From: Candidatus Binatia bacterium
GTDB lineage: Bacteria > Desulfobacterota > Binatia > UBA9968
Reading direction: 5' to 3'
NCBI GenBank assembly: GCA_036504975.1
Contig: DASXUF010000009.1
Location: forward strand, 1 to 64,000
Length of the DNA: 64,000 bases
Part shown: positions 51,151 through 60,553 of the stretch, one piece after another
Layout: the number at the start of each line of letters is the position of its first letter
Position numbering within the stretch: the first letter of the stretch is position 1
Position numbers and translations under genes: made by a program
The notes under the pieces: generated by a model
What the model was told of the DNA's origin: nothing
The model's database searches: none
Seen by the model: only the letters and a program-made list of their open reading frames with translations

Positions 51151-51746
51151 GTGGCGATGGCGTCGGTCGAGGACCCGGACGGGGAGTTGGTCCGAAAGGT
51201 CAGGATGGACATAGATCCTCATTCAATCAATTGGTTCTGAAGTACCGGTGCCGGGTGCTGGGGATCGCCGCCCGGATGCTCGGCGATCGGGCCGAAGCCG
51301 AAGATCTGGCCCAAGACGTTTTCGTCAAGGTTTAACACGCGCTCGGGAATTTCCACGGTGAGGCGCTTTTTTCCACCTGGCTTTATCGCATTACGGCCAA
51401 CAGTTGCCTGAACCATAAAAAGAAACAAGCGCGCGAGCGCCGGCTCACGGAAGTTGTCGATGACCTGGAGCCGCTTCGTTGCGATCCCTCCTCGAATCCG
51501 CACAGTCTTCTCGAACGCAAGCAGCTCAAGGCTTTGTTGGAAAAGGCCATCGGCGCTTTGCCTGAAGAGCAAAGGATGATTCTCATATTGCGCGATATGG
51601 AAGGTCTTTCCTATGAGGAGATCGCCGAATGTTTGGCCCTGGAGCTCGGGACCGTCCGGTCCAGGCTGCACCGGGCTCGTTTATACGTTCAATCCAAGAT
51701 CAAAGCCTATTCATTGCCGGATGAGAAAAGGAGCATGGCCTCATGA
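51151..51746 (+). pseudogene. ECF sigma factor with frameshift and in-frame stop
   Basis: The parts of a normal RpoE-like sigma are all present but broken. The start (DPDGELVRKVR) shifts frame near 51205, continuing as HRSSFNQLVLKYRCRVLG and AEDLAQDVFVKV. That frame meets a TAA near 51332 where Tyr or similar is expected (FVKV-stop-HALGNFHGEALFSTWLYR). Region 4 is intact (ALPEEQRMILILRD, LSYEEIAECL, TVRSRLHRAR). It would be about 198 residues if repaired. An internal ATG at 51534 could make region 4 alone. Two independent lesions suggest decay, or clustered sequence errors. Confidence 0.8.
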
Positions 51747-52731
51747 ATTGCCCGGAGGTCCAGGAATTATTTTCGGATTATTTGGACGCCCGATTGGCGC
51801 CGTCGCACGCCTCCCTGCTGAAGGAACACCTTGGCTTCTGCTCGGCATGCCGCCAGGAATTGGAGGCTCTCCGCAGCACGGTCACGTTGATCTGTTCCCT
51901 GGGTGAGATAAAGACGGCGCCGGATTTTCTAATTCAGGTAAACAGAAAGATCGACAGCGGTTGGAAGCTGGGTCATCTCTGGCGGTGGGCCTTTGTGCCC
52001 GCCAAGATCAAGCTTCCAGTAGAGGCTGCGGCGCTGTTGATCGTCACAACTTTGGCATTTTATGTTTATCGTTCGTCTGAACTATCTCAAGAGAGCGCGA
52101 TCCTCTTTAAAAAAAGTCCCAAGACGTCCGAAGAAGAAAAGCGGCGCATGGCCGAGTTGGATCCGAGCCGTCCGAATCAAAATCCCCGCTCGGTTCTTGC
52201 ATATAAAGAGCTAAACCGCGAGGCAACGCGGCAATCATTATCAGAGGCGTTGTCGGAGAAAGAAACCCCGGCGCCGCCTTCCGTGGCGCAGGCGCCGAGA
52301 GAGAAGCGCCGCCGCCGGCTCCGCTTTTCGCCGCGCCCGCGAGCAAAGATCGGATCGCCAAGGCGCCGGAGCAGATTGTGGAGGTGAAGTCGGAGGACGT
52401 CGGGCTTTTTCAGCGCCGGATCAGAGATATGCTTGCGAATGTCACTGGAAGAGTGGTTAGCGAGCAGGCCTCCGAAGATGGTTTGTTGCTGGCGGTGGAA
52501 GTGCCCCAGTCGCGGGAGGAGGAGTTCCGCAGCGCATTGAAGAAAGAACCCGGAGCGGGATTATCGGGGACGGCTGGCGCGAAGCGACAATCCACCAAGG
52601 TGAAGGAAGAGCAGGGAGCGAGAAGCCCAGTGACCGCTGCGCAGAGAACTATGAGCCGTGAAGAAAAATCAGCCGCCGCGAAGCAGGAGCTCACCGTCGC
52701 GATTCAGATTCGCGTCTGGGCTAAAAAGTAA
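51743..52731 (+). pseudogene. Anti-sigma factor (zinc-finger, membrane-bound), frameshifted
   Basis: The N-terminus is a zf-HC2 anti-sigma domain (NCPEVQELFSDYLD, HLGFCSACRQEL), with a membrane helix near residues 90-107. Around 52300 the frame changes: the first frame becomes Arg-rich and ends at 52387, while another continues APPPAPLFAAPAS into KSEDVGLFQRRIRDML and a C-terminal region to 52731 ending QIRVWAKK. The protein would be about 328 residues if repaired. It overlaps the sigma gene by four bases. The N-terminal anti-sigma part could still be made. Confidence 0.75.
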
Positions 52732-52758
52732 GCGCAGTGAATGGCGGATTCGCTTGCC

Positions 52759-53241
52759 TTATCCGAGAAGATTGTCGATTCCGAACGCGGGCGAGCCGCG
52801 AACGGCAAAATATAACGCCAGGAGCAGCATCAGCAGATTGTTTTGCCAACCAGTCTCATGGGAGTGAAACGCCTGCCGGGCCAAACGTTGGAACGTGTTC
52901 TTCCGTGAAGCGTCGGCCAGCGCGCGATTCACGTCTTCGATCATCGACGGCAGCACGCTGAGCCAGTGGCGTTGAATTGCGAAAGTCGGGATTAAGAAGA
53001 GAGCGATCATCAGCGCGGCCAGGCGCGTTGCCACTCCCAGTGCCAGACCCAATCCGCCGCCGACCATCAGAAATACTGCGATAAAGCCGAATACTTTAAA
53101 GCCGCAGGGGAAAACGATCTCGGCGTTTCGCATCGCGTTAGGCCATCTGTGTATATTGCTGATGCCGCTATAGAGAAAACGAAGACCGAGGGCGACACGA
53201 AGGATGGTTTCGACTAGAATGAGCGCGGTTCCCTGGTCCAG
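52759..53241 (-). CDS. DoxX family membrane protein with apparent CTG start
   Basis: 160 residues, about four membrane helices. The DoxX pattern runs from TILRVALGLRFLYSGISN through GFIAVFLMVGGGLGLALG to the C-terminal LLMLLLALYFAVRG. The first ATG in frame (53133) would remove the first helix. A CTG at 53241-53239 sits five bases after AAAGGAG and would give a full-length protein, so a rare CTG start is likely; a mutated ATG is the alternative. DoxX proteins are linked to thiosulfate or quinone redox chemistry. Confidence 0.72.
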   Translation of the reverse strand: MDQGTALILVETILRVALGLRFLYSGISNIHRWPNAMRNAEIVFPCGFKVFGFIAVFLMVGGGLGLALGVATRLAALMIALFLIPTFAIQRHWLSVLPSMIEDVNRALADASRKNTFQRLARQAFHSHETGWQNNLLMLLLALYFAVRGSPAFGIDNLLG

Positions 53242-53291
53242 AATTTCTCCTTTGTGAGAGCCCGGAAGCTCATGCCGTTCCGGCAGGGCGG

Positions 53292-54299
53292 TTACTTTTT
53301 CTTGTACAATCCGTCGATATAGCCGCTCTGATCGATCTCCTTGATAAACGTCATGTCCAGGAACTGTTCTGGCTTGGCGCTCTTTGCTCTCGGGTCTCTT
53401 TCGCCTATGTCTTCCAGGACGAATTTGAGTCCTTCGATCGTCGGGAATTGTTTTTTGGGAAATAAGGCTTCGGTCAGGACGTTCTCCCGGGTTTTTTCCA
53501 ATATCTCACGCTCCATTCCGCCCCCCATGTACTTTCCCAGGACTTTGATGGTGGTTTCCTTGTCCGTCCACATCCGATGCACCGCTTCCACATGCCCTTT
53601 GACGTATCTGCGAACGATATCTTGATGTTCTTTGATATACTTTCTCGTCGTTGCGGGCGCGGTATGCTGGAACGAGAGACCCAGCTTCGCCACGTCGGCA
53701 ATGACGGCCATGCCCTTTTTTTCGGCCTGAAAGCTGGAAGGCGGATTGATCACGGAAGCGGTCACCCGGCCGGTCAAAGCTGCGCCCAGGCGGTCCGGTC
53801 CGCTGCCCACTTGCACGATCGTCACATCTTTTCCCGGCGTCAAGCCAATTTTTTTAAGCGCGAATCTGGCGATCGTGTCCGTCGCCGAGCCGAAACGACT
53901 GATTGCGACAGTCCCGCCTTTGAGCTGCTCCGCCGAAGTGACGCCCGGCTTTCCCATCAGCACGTAATTCAACGAAGTCATGCCTCCGGCGACGAAGACC
54001 GCGTCCGAACCGGCCAGTCCGCTGCTGACGAGGCCGGGACCGGAAACCTGTGTGATCGGAACATCGCCCGAGACCAGCGCCAGGATCGCCGTGCTTCCGC
54101 CGGTGAAGAAAATGGTCTGTACGTCGAGGCCGTTCCTCTCGAAAATTCCGCTTTCCTTCCCGACCCAAAGCGGCAGTTGGTCGCCGCTGATCGCGCTGTA
54201 GCCGACGTGGACTCGGGACAGTTGTGCGGAAACCGGAACGGCAACCGCAACAAGAACGGCGAGACAAATAGAAACGATTGCGAATTTTTGCAGACTCAT
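53292..54299 (-). CDS. NitT/TauT-type substrate-binding protein
   Basis: 335 residues. The signal peptide ends near PVSA-QLS. SsuA-like binding fold: LPLWVGKESGIFERNGLDV near residue 40 and TGRVTASVINPPSSF. No ABC permease or ATPase is adjacent, so it may share the transporter at 58755-61333 or act elsewhere. The DoxX gene follows 50 bases downstream on the same strand. Confidence 0.87.
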   Translation of the reverse strand: MSLQKFAIVSICLAVLVAVAVPVSAQLSRVHVGYSAISGDQLPLWVGKESGIFERNGLDVQTIFFTGGSTAILALVSGDVPITQVSGPGLVSSGLAGSDAVFVAGGMTSLNYVLMGKPGVTSAEQLKGGTVAISRFGSATDTIARFALKKIGLTPGKDVTIVQVGSGPDRLGAALTGRVTASVINPPSSFQAEKKGMAVIADVAKLGLSFQHTAPATTRKYIKEHQDIVRRYVKGHVEAVHRMWTDKETTIKVLGKYMGGGMEREILEKTRENVLTEALFPKKQFPTIEGLKFVLEDIGERDPRAKSAKPEQFLDMTFIKEIDQSGYIDGLYKKK

Positions 54300-54358
54300 C
54301 GGAGATTCTCCTTTGTTGGAAGGATGCTACTTAGGCGTGGCTGGGTTGTCAATGTCCG

Positions 54359-55636
54359 CTACCACTGGATCATATTCACTAAACCCAGACTGATCCACGG
54401 CACGTAAGTCACTAACAGCGTGACCAATGCGAGCACCAGCGTGAAGGGCCAGCCGGCTTTGAAGACTTCCCAGAAGGGGATGCGCGCGATGGCGGCGGTG
54501 GTGAAAAGCACGGTCGCGACGGGAGGAGTTTGCTGGCCGACGCCCAGGTTGATCGTGACGATGATGCCGAAATGAATCGGATCGACGCCGATTTGACGGA
54601 TGAGCGGCATCACGATCGGGACGACGAGAATGATCGCGGCGGCGGAGTGGAGGAACATGCCGGCGACGAAGAAGAAGATATTGAGGAAAAAGAGGATCAA
54701 ATACTTGTTCGAGGTGGTCTCGAGAATCATGCGGGCGAACTTTTGGGGAATCTGCTCGCTCGTCAAATACCAGCCGAGAACCGCCGACGACGCCACGATG
54801 AGCATGACGACGGCGGTCTGTCCGGCGGAGTCCTTGAGGACGCGAACGGTTTCTTTCGTCGGGAGCTCTCGGTAAATGAAGACGCCGATGATGAACGCCG
54901 CCAGCACCGCTAGGGCCGCGACCTCCGTCGCGGTCGCGATACCGAGGAAGATGCCGCCCCAGATGACGATCGGGATCATGAGCGCCCAGAAAGCTTCCAA
55001 AGTCGATTTGCCGACCTTGTGCAGAGAGAACCTCGACTCCACGGGCAGGTTGTACTTGCGGGCATAATAGTAACTCACAGCCATCATGGCGGCACAGGCG
55101 ATAAAACCCGGCAGGAATCCGGCAAAGAAAAGCTTCGCCACCGAAGTTTCCGCCATCCAGGCGTAAATGATCATCGGGATAGACGGCGGAATCAAAATCG
55201 CCGCCGAGGCCGCGTTGGACACGATCGCGGCGCTGAGCGCGCGCGGATAGCCGCGCTTCTCCATCGCGGGAATGACGACGTTGCCGATCGCCGCCGCGTC
55301 GGCCACCGAGGAGCCGGAGATCTCGCTTTGAATCATGGTCGCGACGATCGTGACCATCGCCAGGCCGCCGCGGATGAAGCCGACGAAGCTGTTAGCCATG
55401 TTGACCAGGCGGAGAGAAATTCCCGAAGTTTCCATCAGGCCGCCCGCCAGTATGAAGAGAGGAATCGCGAGCAGGGGAAAACTGGAGGCGCCGGAAAAAA
55501 GGTTGAGCGGGACGATGCCGAGAGGCGCCGTCCCTTTCAGCAGGACGAGAACGATCGCGGAGAGAGAAAGGGCGAAGCCGATCGGAACGTTGATGACCGT
55601 GAGGGCGATCACTATTCCGAGGATGAGCCACTCCAC
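54359..55636 (-). CDS. dctM: TRAP transporter large permease (DctM)
   Basis: 425 residues with about 12 membrane helices, the normal DctM length. The family signature appears in SGSSVADAAAIGNVVIPAMEKRGYP and IPPSIPMIIY. It is the ion-coupled channel of a tripartite periplasmic transporter for organic acids. It overlaps the DctQ gene by 25 bases. Confidence 0.93.
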   Translation of the reverse strand: MEWLILGIVIALTVINVPIGFALSLSAIVLVLLKGTAPLGIVPLNLFSGASSFPLLAIPLFILAGGLMETSGISLRLVNMANSFVGFIRGGLAMVTIVATMIQSEISGSSVADAAAIGNVVIPAMEKRGYPRALSAAIVSNAASAAILIPPSIPMIIYAWMAETSVAKLFFAGFLPGFIACAAMMAVSYYYARKYNLPVESRFSLHKVGKSTLEAFWALMIPIVIWGGIFLGIATATEVAALAVLAAFIIGVFIYRELPTKETVRVLKDSAGQTAVVMLIVASSAVLGWYLTSEQIPQKFARMILETTSNKYLILFFLNIFFFVAGMFLHSAAAIILVVPIVMPLIRQIGVDPIHFGIIVTINLGVGQQTPPVATVLFTTAAIARIPFWEVFKAGWPFTLVLALVTLLVTYVPWISLGLVNMIQW

Positions 55637-56127
55637 GCCGCTTCATCTCCTCTCTCGCGCTCTTTAACGAAGGCGATCTCCACGAGACGAATCGCGCTGA
55701 TAACAAGCATGAGGCCGCCGGTGATCGGCAGCACGCTGTAGATCCAGGCCATCTTGATCCAGGGAAGAGAGATGGCGCTGTCGTTCCCCATCTTTTCGAC
55801 GAGCTGCCAGCCGTAATAAAAGAGCACGACCTGGAAGCCCAGGACGAATAATTCGCCGATGAAGTCGACGATCCTTCGGGTCTCCGGCCGTAATTTCTCG
55901 ATCACGACCTCGAAGCCTATGTGGCGCCTGCGATACGACGCCACTACGGCGCCATAAAAGGTGAGCCATACTAGAAGGTATGAAGCGAACTCGTCGTACC
56001 AGACCAGGGATGATTTAAGCGCGTAGCGGAAAAAGACTCCGAAGCAAACCAGCGCCACCATGAGAGCCAGCAGCAGAACGGTCCACCACTCCACCCAGGC
56101 GATGAAACGACGAAAAAATCTTTCCAC
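55612..56127 (-). CDS. dctQ: TRAP transporter small permease (DctQ)
   Basis: 171 residues with four membrane helices; typical SLVWYDEFASYLLVWLTFYGA segment and IKMAWIYSVLPITGGLML. It pairs with DctM in the membrane. It begins two bases after the DctP stop, giving a dctP-dctQ-dctM operon. Confidence 0.92.
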   Translation of the reverse strand: MERFFRRFIAWVEWWTVLLLALMVALVCFGVFFRYALKSSLVWYDEFASYLLVWLTFYGAVVASYRRRHIGFEVVIEKLRPETRRIVDFIGELFVLGFQVVLFYYGWQLVEKMGNDSAISLPWIKMAWIYSVLPITGGLMLVISAIRLVEIAFVKERERGDEAAWSGSSSE

Positions 56128-56129
56128 GA

Positions 56130-57104
56130 TTAGCGTAGCGATTGTATGAGCTTCACCAACTCCGCTCCGCCCGAGACTTCTTTGCCGAACTCCTCATACA
56201 CCGACGCCGATGCCTTGATGAAGGCGTCTTTATCGACTTCGTTGGCCTTCATCGGCGGCGCAACCTTTCCCATCAGTTCTTTGTCGAGGCGCTCGCCCTC
56301 GGAACGGGCGAAATCTCCCATTTCCCAGGCGATCTTCGACAGCGTCCCCTGAACGTCCGGCGGCAGCCTTTTCCACACGTCTTCGCCGACCACCAGATAG
56401 GCAGGCGTATAAACGTGCCCCGACAGGGAAAGGAATTTCTGTACTTCGTGAAACTTGGCCGATGCGATCTGCGGAAAAGGATTTTCCTGGCCGTCCATCA
56501 CGCCGGACTGCAGCGCCGAGTAAACCTCGGCCAGCGGCATGGGGGAGGGGTTGCCGCCGTAGGCTTTGAACATTTTGACCCGCCACACGCCTCCGGGCAC
56601 TCTCAATTTGATGCCCTTCAAATCGTCGGGCTTGACGATGGGGCGGACGTTGTTGGTGATGTGGCGAAAGCCGTTCTCCCATACACCGAGGATGCGCATT
56701 CCTTTTGCCGGCAGGCCGCCAAAGAGTTGGGTCTGAATTTGTTTGTTGTCCGCGGCCTTTTTCATGTGGGCGCGGCTGACGATGAGATAGGGCATCTCGA
56801 ACACGCCGAATTTGTCGTCGGCCGTGCTCATCACCGTGGACGGCGCGAACATCTCCGGCGCGCCGACTTTGATGCCGCGCATCATCTGCTCGTCGCTGCC
56901 GAGCTGGCTCGAATGGAAGACTTTGATATCCACCTTGCCCGCGAGCGCGGCGTTCGCTCTCTTGGCGAATTCGTCGGTCGTGATCGCGAAGAGCGAGCCG
57001 GGAAATCCGACGTGGCCCAGACGGATCGTGACCGGCTGCGCGGAGACCGCAAGCGGGAAAAGTCCCAGAGCCAGCAGAGAGATTCCAGCAATAAAATTTT
57101 TCAT
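56130..57104 (-). CDS. dctP: TRAP transporter substrate-binding protein (DctP)
   Basis: 324 residues. Signal peptide to about residue 22 (AVSA-QPV). The DctP fold is clear: VFHSSQLGSDEQMMRGIKVGA, the Arg that holds the substrate carboxylate in GIKLRVPGG, and PMPLAEVYSALQSGVMDGQENP. It captures a carboxylate in the periplasm for DctQM. AGGAGG precedes the ATG. Confidence 0.93.
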   Translation of the reverse strand: MKNFIAGISLLALGLFPLAVSAQPVTIRLGHVGFPGSLFAITTDEFAKRANAALAGKVDIKVFHSSQLGSDEQMMRGIKVGAPEMFAPSTVMSTADDKFGVFEMPYLIVSRAHMKKAADNKQIQTQLFGGLPAKGMRILGVWENGFRHITNNVRPIVKPDDLKGIKLRVPGGVWRVKMFKAYGGNPSPMPLAEVYSALQSGVMDGQENPFPQIASAKFHEVQKFLSLSGHVYTPAYLVVGEDVWKRLPPDVQGTLSKIAWEMGDFARSEGERLDKELMGKVAPPMKANEVDKDAFIKASASVYEEFGKEVSGGAELVKLIQSLR

Positions 57105-57134
57105 TTTATCCTCCTATCGGCGGACACGACGGTC

Positions 57135-57839
57135 CTACCGCTGTAAGGCGCAAGCCTTTCTGATAATCCGCTCCGCGCGAGAAACATTGAAGACGCCGCA
57201 CGTGCAGAAGCGGGCCATATAGCGCGCGGCCTCCGCGGGTGTTCGACGGTTTTCCTTGACCCAATCGACCATCTTTCTCACGAAATCGGCCGAGAGCATT
57301 CCATGGCCGCACATGGTTGAAAGCTCCAGCGTCTTGGCGTCGGGCAATTTATCCACCCTACCGCGAAAGCCGAGCGAGTATTCCACACTATGGCGAACGA
57401 TTCCAGCGTCCCGGCAACAACGCTCGGCCTCGGCCATCGGCGCGCTGATGTTGACCGAAATTCCTAAGTCCGCCGCTTTCAGCTCCTCGACGAACGCTTC
57501 CATCGCCGCGTAGTTGTCGAAGACGGCGGCGACCGTGGTATGGCCCTCGATACCGGCGATCACCTGTTCGGGATCGGGTTGGTGGCCTCTGCGCCAATGG
57601 GCCGTGGGGTTCATGTCCTGGCGCGGGCGCAAGGCTCCTCCCTTAGTGGCGTCCCCGATATTGACCGGCTTGTGCTTCAGCGCGAGATGCAGGAAGCCCC
57701 GGTACTTCTCCACCAGATCGTCGTCGTTGATGCCCCGGCTGGCCATCGCGAACACGATATAATCGTCACGCACCGGCGCCGGGTTCGGCGCGGGCTCAAG
57801 GGCGTAATGCTCGCTGTAGCGGTGCAGCGTATTCGTCAC
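57135..57839 (-). CDS. Unknown cysteine-containing protein coupled to a ferredoxin-like protein
   Basis: 234 residues, no signal peptide or membrane helix. Cysteines stand in recognisable spots: Cys141-Cys142, Cys177 in MCGHGM, and Cys212-x-Cys214 in FCTCGVFN, near the C-terminus, plus Cys230. This could bind a metal or an Fe-S cluster. I do not recognise the family. Its start overlaps the end of the ferredoxin-like gene by four bases, so the two are coupled and may be subunits of one enzyme. The TRAP transporter genes follow and may bring the substrate. Confidence 0.8.
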   Translation of the reverse strand: MTNTLHRYSEHYALEPAPNPAPVRDDYIVFAMASRGINDDDLVEKYRGFLHLALKHKPVNIGDATKGGALRPRQDMNPTAHWRRGHQPDPEQVIAGIEGHTTVAAVFDNYAAMEAFVEELKAADLGISVNISAPMAEAERCCRDAGIVRHSVEYSLGFRGRVDKLPDAKTLELSTMCGHGMLSADFVRKMVDWVKENRRTPAEAARYMARFCTCGVFNVSRAERIIRKACALQR

Positions 57840-58648
57840 GCTTCATTCCTCACGGTCACGCGCCCCAGTCCGAGATTGGTCTTTCCCCGATAGGCCGCAT
57901 AACCTTCGCGTTCGAGCATCCCGCGCAACGAATCGTTTCCTTCCGTGTCGCAGCGGGTGGAGACGCCGACGCTGATGACCGTGTCCACTTCGCGCCCGAG
58001 GTCTTTGATCCTCCGGAGAACCGCCGGCACCTGCTCCAGCTTGGTTTTGATCTCGACGATCGCGGAGAGGATCTTTTCGCCGAGGATATCTCCCCGGAGG
58101 AGTCCGCGCGATGGGTCGCGCATCAGCGAGGTGACCGGATTGTTTGTCTCGAACTCCACGCCAAGCTCCGCCAGCGCGGCGGTGACCCGCTCGATATCGC
58201 GGAAGCGGGTGCCGACTCCGGGGCGGCCGAACTCGACGACGAATCCGGCTTCGCCTTCGTTCACGCGGGCGGTGACGTCGTTGGTTTTGACCTCGGCGGT
58301 GCCGCGGCCGTGAATGCCGGTGGATTCGTGCGGAACTTGTGGATCGGAAAAAGCGCGCCGGACGATTCTCGGCCAAGCCAGATCTTGCGGAACGATGGCG
58401 TCGGTCGGACAGATGTCCGGCTCCGGATCGAAGCGGAAGCGAAAGAGCCTGGCCGTTTTGCGGATGGCTCGCACCATCACCGGGTTCAGATGCTCTTTCG
58501 ACATGCCCCGGTAGCAGGCGAAGCATTCTACGCACTCGTCTTGATCGACGACGGCGCGGCCGACCTCCGGATCGATATGGATCGCGCCCATGGGGCACAC
58601 GGCCACGCAGTTGCCGCAGGCGACGCACTTGTCGGGATCTATTTTCAT
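57836..58648 (-). CDS. 4Fe-4S protein with a split second cluster and a C-terminal domain of unknown function
   Basis: 270 residues. The first ferredoxin cluster is normal: Cys8, Cys11, Cys14, Cys18-Pro. The second has Cys39, Cys42, Cys45, but the expected fourth Cys is delayed to Cys80-Pro in CPTDAI, after an insert of 34 residues with a charged helix. The remaining 185 residues form a separate alpha/beta domain (FGRPGVGTRFRDIERVTAAL, DTVISVGVSTRC), unassigned. It overlaps the unknown protein at 57135. An electron-transfer subunit or a small oxidoreductase are both possible. Confidence 0.83.
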   Translation of the reverse strand: MKIDPDKCVACGNCVAVCPMGAIHIDPEVGRAVVDQDECVECFACYRGMSKEHLNPVMVRAIRKTARLFRFRFDPEPDICPTDAIVPQDLAWPRIVRRAFSDPQVPHESTGIHGRGTAEVKTNDVTARVNEGEAGFVVEFGRPGVGTRFRDIERVTAALAELGVEFETNNPVTSLMRDPSRGLLRGDILGEKILSAIVEIKTKLEQVPAVLRRIKDLGREVDTVISVGVSTRCDTEGNDSLRGMLEREGYAAYRGKTNLGLGRVTVRNEA

Positions 58649-58754
58649 TCGTCAACGATCGCGGAAAAGAACTATAAGGCCATTGTCGCCGTAGACCCAT
58701 TCAGGCTTATCCTCTGCGCGGTCTTTGTCAAGCTCGCCGATCTTTGAAAAGATT

Positions 58755-59540
58755 TCAATAAAGATCGCTCGCTTTTTTGGTCTCGTCGCGCGGCCGCCAG
58801 CGGAGCAGGTGGGCCTCGGCGCGATTGATGACTTCGTTGCACACGACGACGACCAGCGCCAGGATCAAAATTCCTCCCAGGGCGCCGGTCGTGGAGAAGA
58901 GCGACGTATTATAATTGATGAGATATCCGAGCCCCTTGCTGGAGGCGATGAATTCTCCCACGACCGCGCCGACGATGGCGTAAGGCAGGCTGATCTTGAG
59001 CCCGGTGGCGATCCACGGGACCGTCGCCGGTATGGTTACTTTGAAAAGGATTTGTTTTTCGCTCGCGCCCATGATGCGGAGAATATTCTTCAGCTCGATG
59101 TCCACTCCTTTGACTCCCGCATAGGTGCTGAAGAAGGTGAGAAAGAAGACTACCATCACCACGAGGATCACTTTGGAGGTGGGGCCGATGCCGAACCAGA
59201 TGATGAACAGCGGCGCGAGCGCGATCCTCGGGATGCCGTTGAAGGCCACGATATAGGGGTCGAGGATCTGTGCCGTGACTTCTCTTTTCGCCAGCAGGAA
59301 GCCGAGGCCGATGCCGGCCACCGCGCCGATGAAGAAGCCGGTGAAAGTCTCGTACAGTGTGATCGCGAGATGGCCGAAGATCGAGCCGTCCGCGATGACT
59401 TCCCAGAGGTAGCCGAAGACACGCGACGGGCTCGACACCCAGAAAGGATCGATCAGCCGTCCCGAGCTCAACTCCCACAGCGTCAGCAGGAGCAGGCCGA
59501 ACAGCAGGCGGTAAAGAAAGAGCCGTCCGCGTCCGATCAT
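58755..59540 (-). CDS. NitT/TauT-type ABC permease (SsuC/TauC-like)
   Basis: 261 residues with six membrane helices and the EAA loop seen as ILRIMGASEKQILFKVTIPAT. It forms the channel for the ABC importer with the neighbouring ATPase and binding protein. The ATG at 59540 overlaps the stop of the binding-protein gene (ATGA); the longer open frame upstream is a shadow of that gene. Confidence 0.92.
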   Translation of the reverse strand: MIGRGRLFLYRLLFGLLLLTLWELSSGRLIDPFWVSSPSRVFGYLWEVIADGSIFGHLAITLYETFTGFFIGAVAGIGLGFLLAKREVTAQILDPYIVAFNGIPRIALAPLFIIWFGIGPTSKVILVVMVVFFLTFFSTYAGVKGVDIELKNILRIMGASEKQILFKVTIPATVPWIATGLKISLPYAIVGAVVGEFIASSKGLGYLINYNTSLFSTTGALGGILILALVVVVCNEVINRAEAHLLRWRPRDETKKASDLY

Positions 59541-60538
59541 TTCGGCAGAAATTCGTTGCTCACGATGTCGGAGTAGGCCACCTTTTTTTTCAATAAGCCC
59601 GCCACATCGAGAACTTCCTGGGTCGCCTGTACGCTTTTCTCCGTCGTCCGGCCGTCCGGGCTGAGAGTCGACAGAACGGCTCTCACTCCATCCAGGTGGA
59701 TCGCCGGCTCCGTCTTGGCGAAAGTCGGTTTGAGCGCGTCCGCTACCTGTTCCGGCGAGCTGCCGAGCGCCCACTTGTTGGCCTTCACCAAAGCCCGCAC
59801 CATTCTGCGCACGAGGTCCGGATCTTTCTTTAACGTCTCCGGGCGGGCGACGAGATTCTCCATCAAAAATTCCGACATCGACGGATCTTCCCCCTTGGCG
59901 TTGTTGATGAACATGATCGCGTGGCCCCGGCTGATGGCGGTCTCGGGCACCGGAGGCGCGGTCAGCGCTACATCCACTTTGCGATTTTCTACGGCGGCGA
60001 GCCAAGTCGGGCCGGCGCCGATCGGAATAACCTGCACGTCTTGCTGCGGAACGAAGCCCGCCTTGCGGATCACAAAGTGGGCCAGATGCGCGGTCAGCGC
60101 GGCCGGGTTGGTTACGCCGACGATCAGTCCTTTGAGCGCCTTGAGCTTTTCAGTCAGCGGCGTCGTCTCCGTGATTCCCTTGGCCTTGGCGGCATCTTTG
60201 TTCATGGCCCAGTTGATAAACACCTTGTTGAGTCCGCTCATGACCATGACGAGAGGTTTGCCTTCCTGATGGGCTATGATCACCTGGTCTCCCGTCGTGA
60301 AGCTGAACTCCACGTCGCCGGCGATGAGCGCCCTGATGTCCGGTCCGCCTCCGCCCGTGGAGGTGACGTCGACGTCCAACCCCTCCTCTTTGAAAAAGCC
60401 CCTGGCCTCGGCCAGATAGACCGGCGTCATCGAGTGGGCCACGACCGGAATGGTCATTTTCACTTTTCTCGGCGCATCCGCCGCCTGGGCGACGTGAGCC
60501 AGCGCGATGGTAAAAATTATCGCAACGAGCCGCTTCAT
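59537..60538 (-). CDS. NitT/TauT-type substrate-binding protein of an ABC importer
   Basis: 333 residues. Signal peptide to about residue 19 (VAQA-ADA). SsuA-like fold: VYLAEARGFFKEEGLDVDV near residue 42 and NRKVDVALTAPPVPE. In an ATPase-binding protein-permease operon with an ATGA overlap to the permease and 15 bases from the ATPase. The ligand is likely a small organic or sulfonate-like compound; it cannot be told from sequence. Confidence 0.92.
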   Translation of the reverse strand: MKRLVAIIFTIALAHVAQAADAPRKVKMTIPVVAHSMTPVYLAEARGFFKEEGLDVDVTSTGGGGPDIRALIAGDVEFSFTTGDQVIIAHQEGKPLVMVMSGLNKVFINWAMNKDAAKAKGITETTPLTEKLKALKGLIVGVTNPAALTAHLAHFVIRKAGFVPQQDVQVIPIGAGPTWLAAVENRKVDVALTAPPVPETAISRGHAIMFINNAKGEDPSMSEFLMENLVARPETLKKDPDLVRRMVRALVKANKWALGSSPEQVADALKPTFAKTEPAIHLDGVRAVLSTLSPDGRTTEKSVQATQEVLDVAGLLKKKVAYSDIVSNEFLPK

Positions 60539-60553
60539 GATCGAATCTCCTTT

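Noticed and set aside
51219..51671. 150-residue minus-strand open frame
   Set aside because: Antisense to the recognisable ECF sigma pieces.
58725..59576. 283-residue plus-strand open frame
   Set aside because: Antisense of the ABC permease, extremely rich in charged residues.
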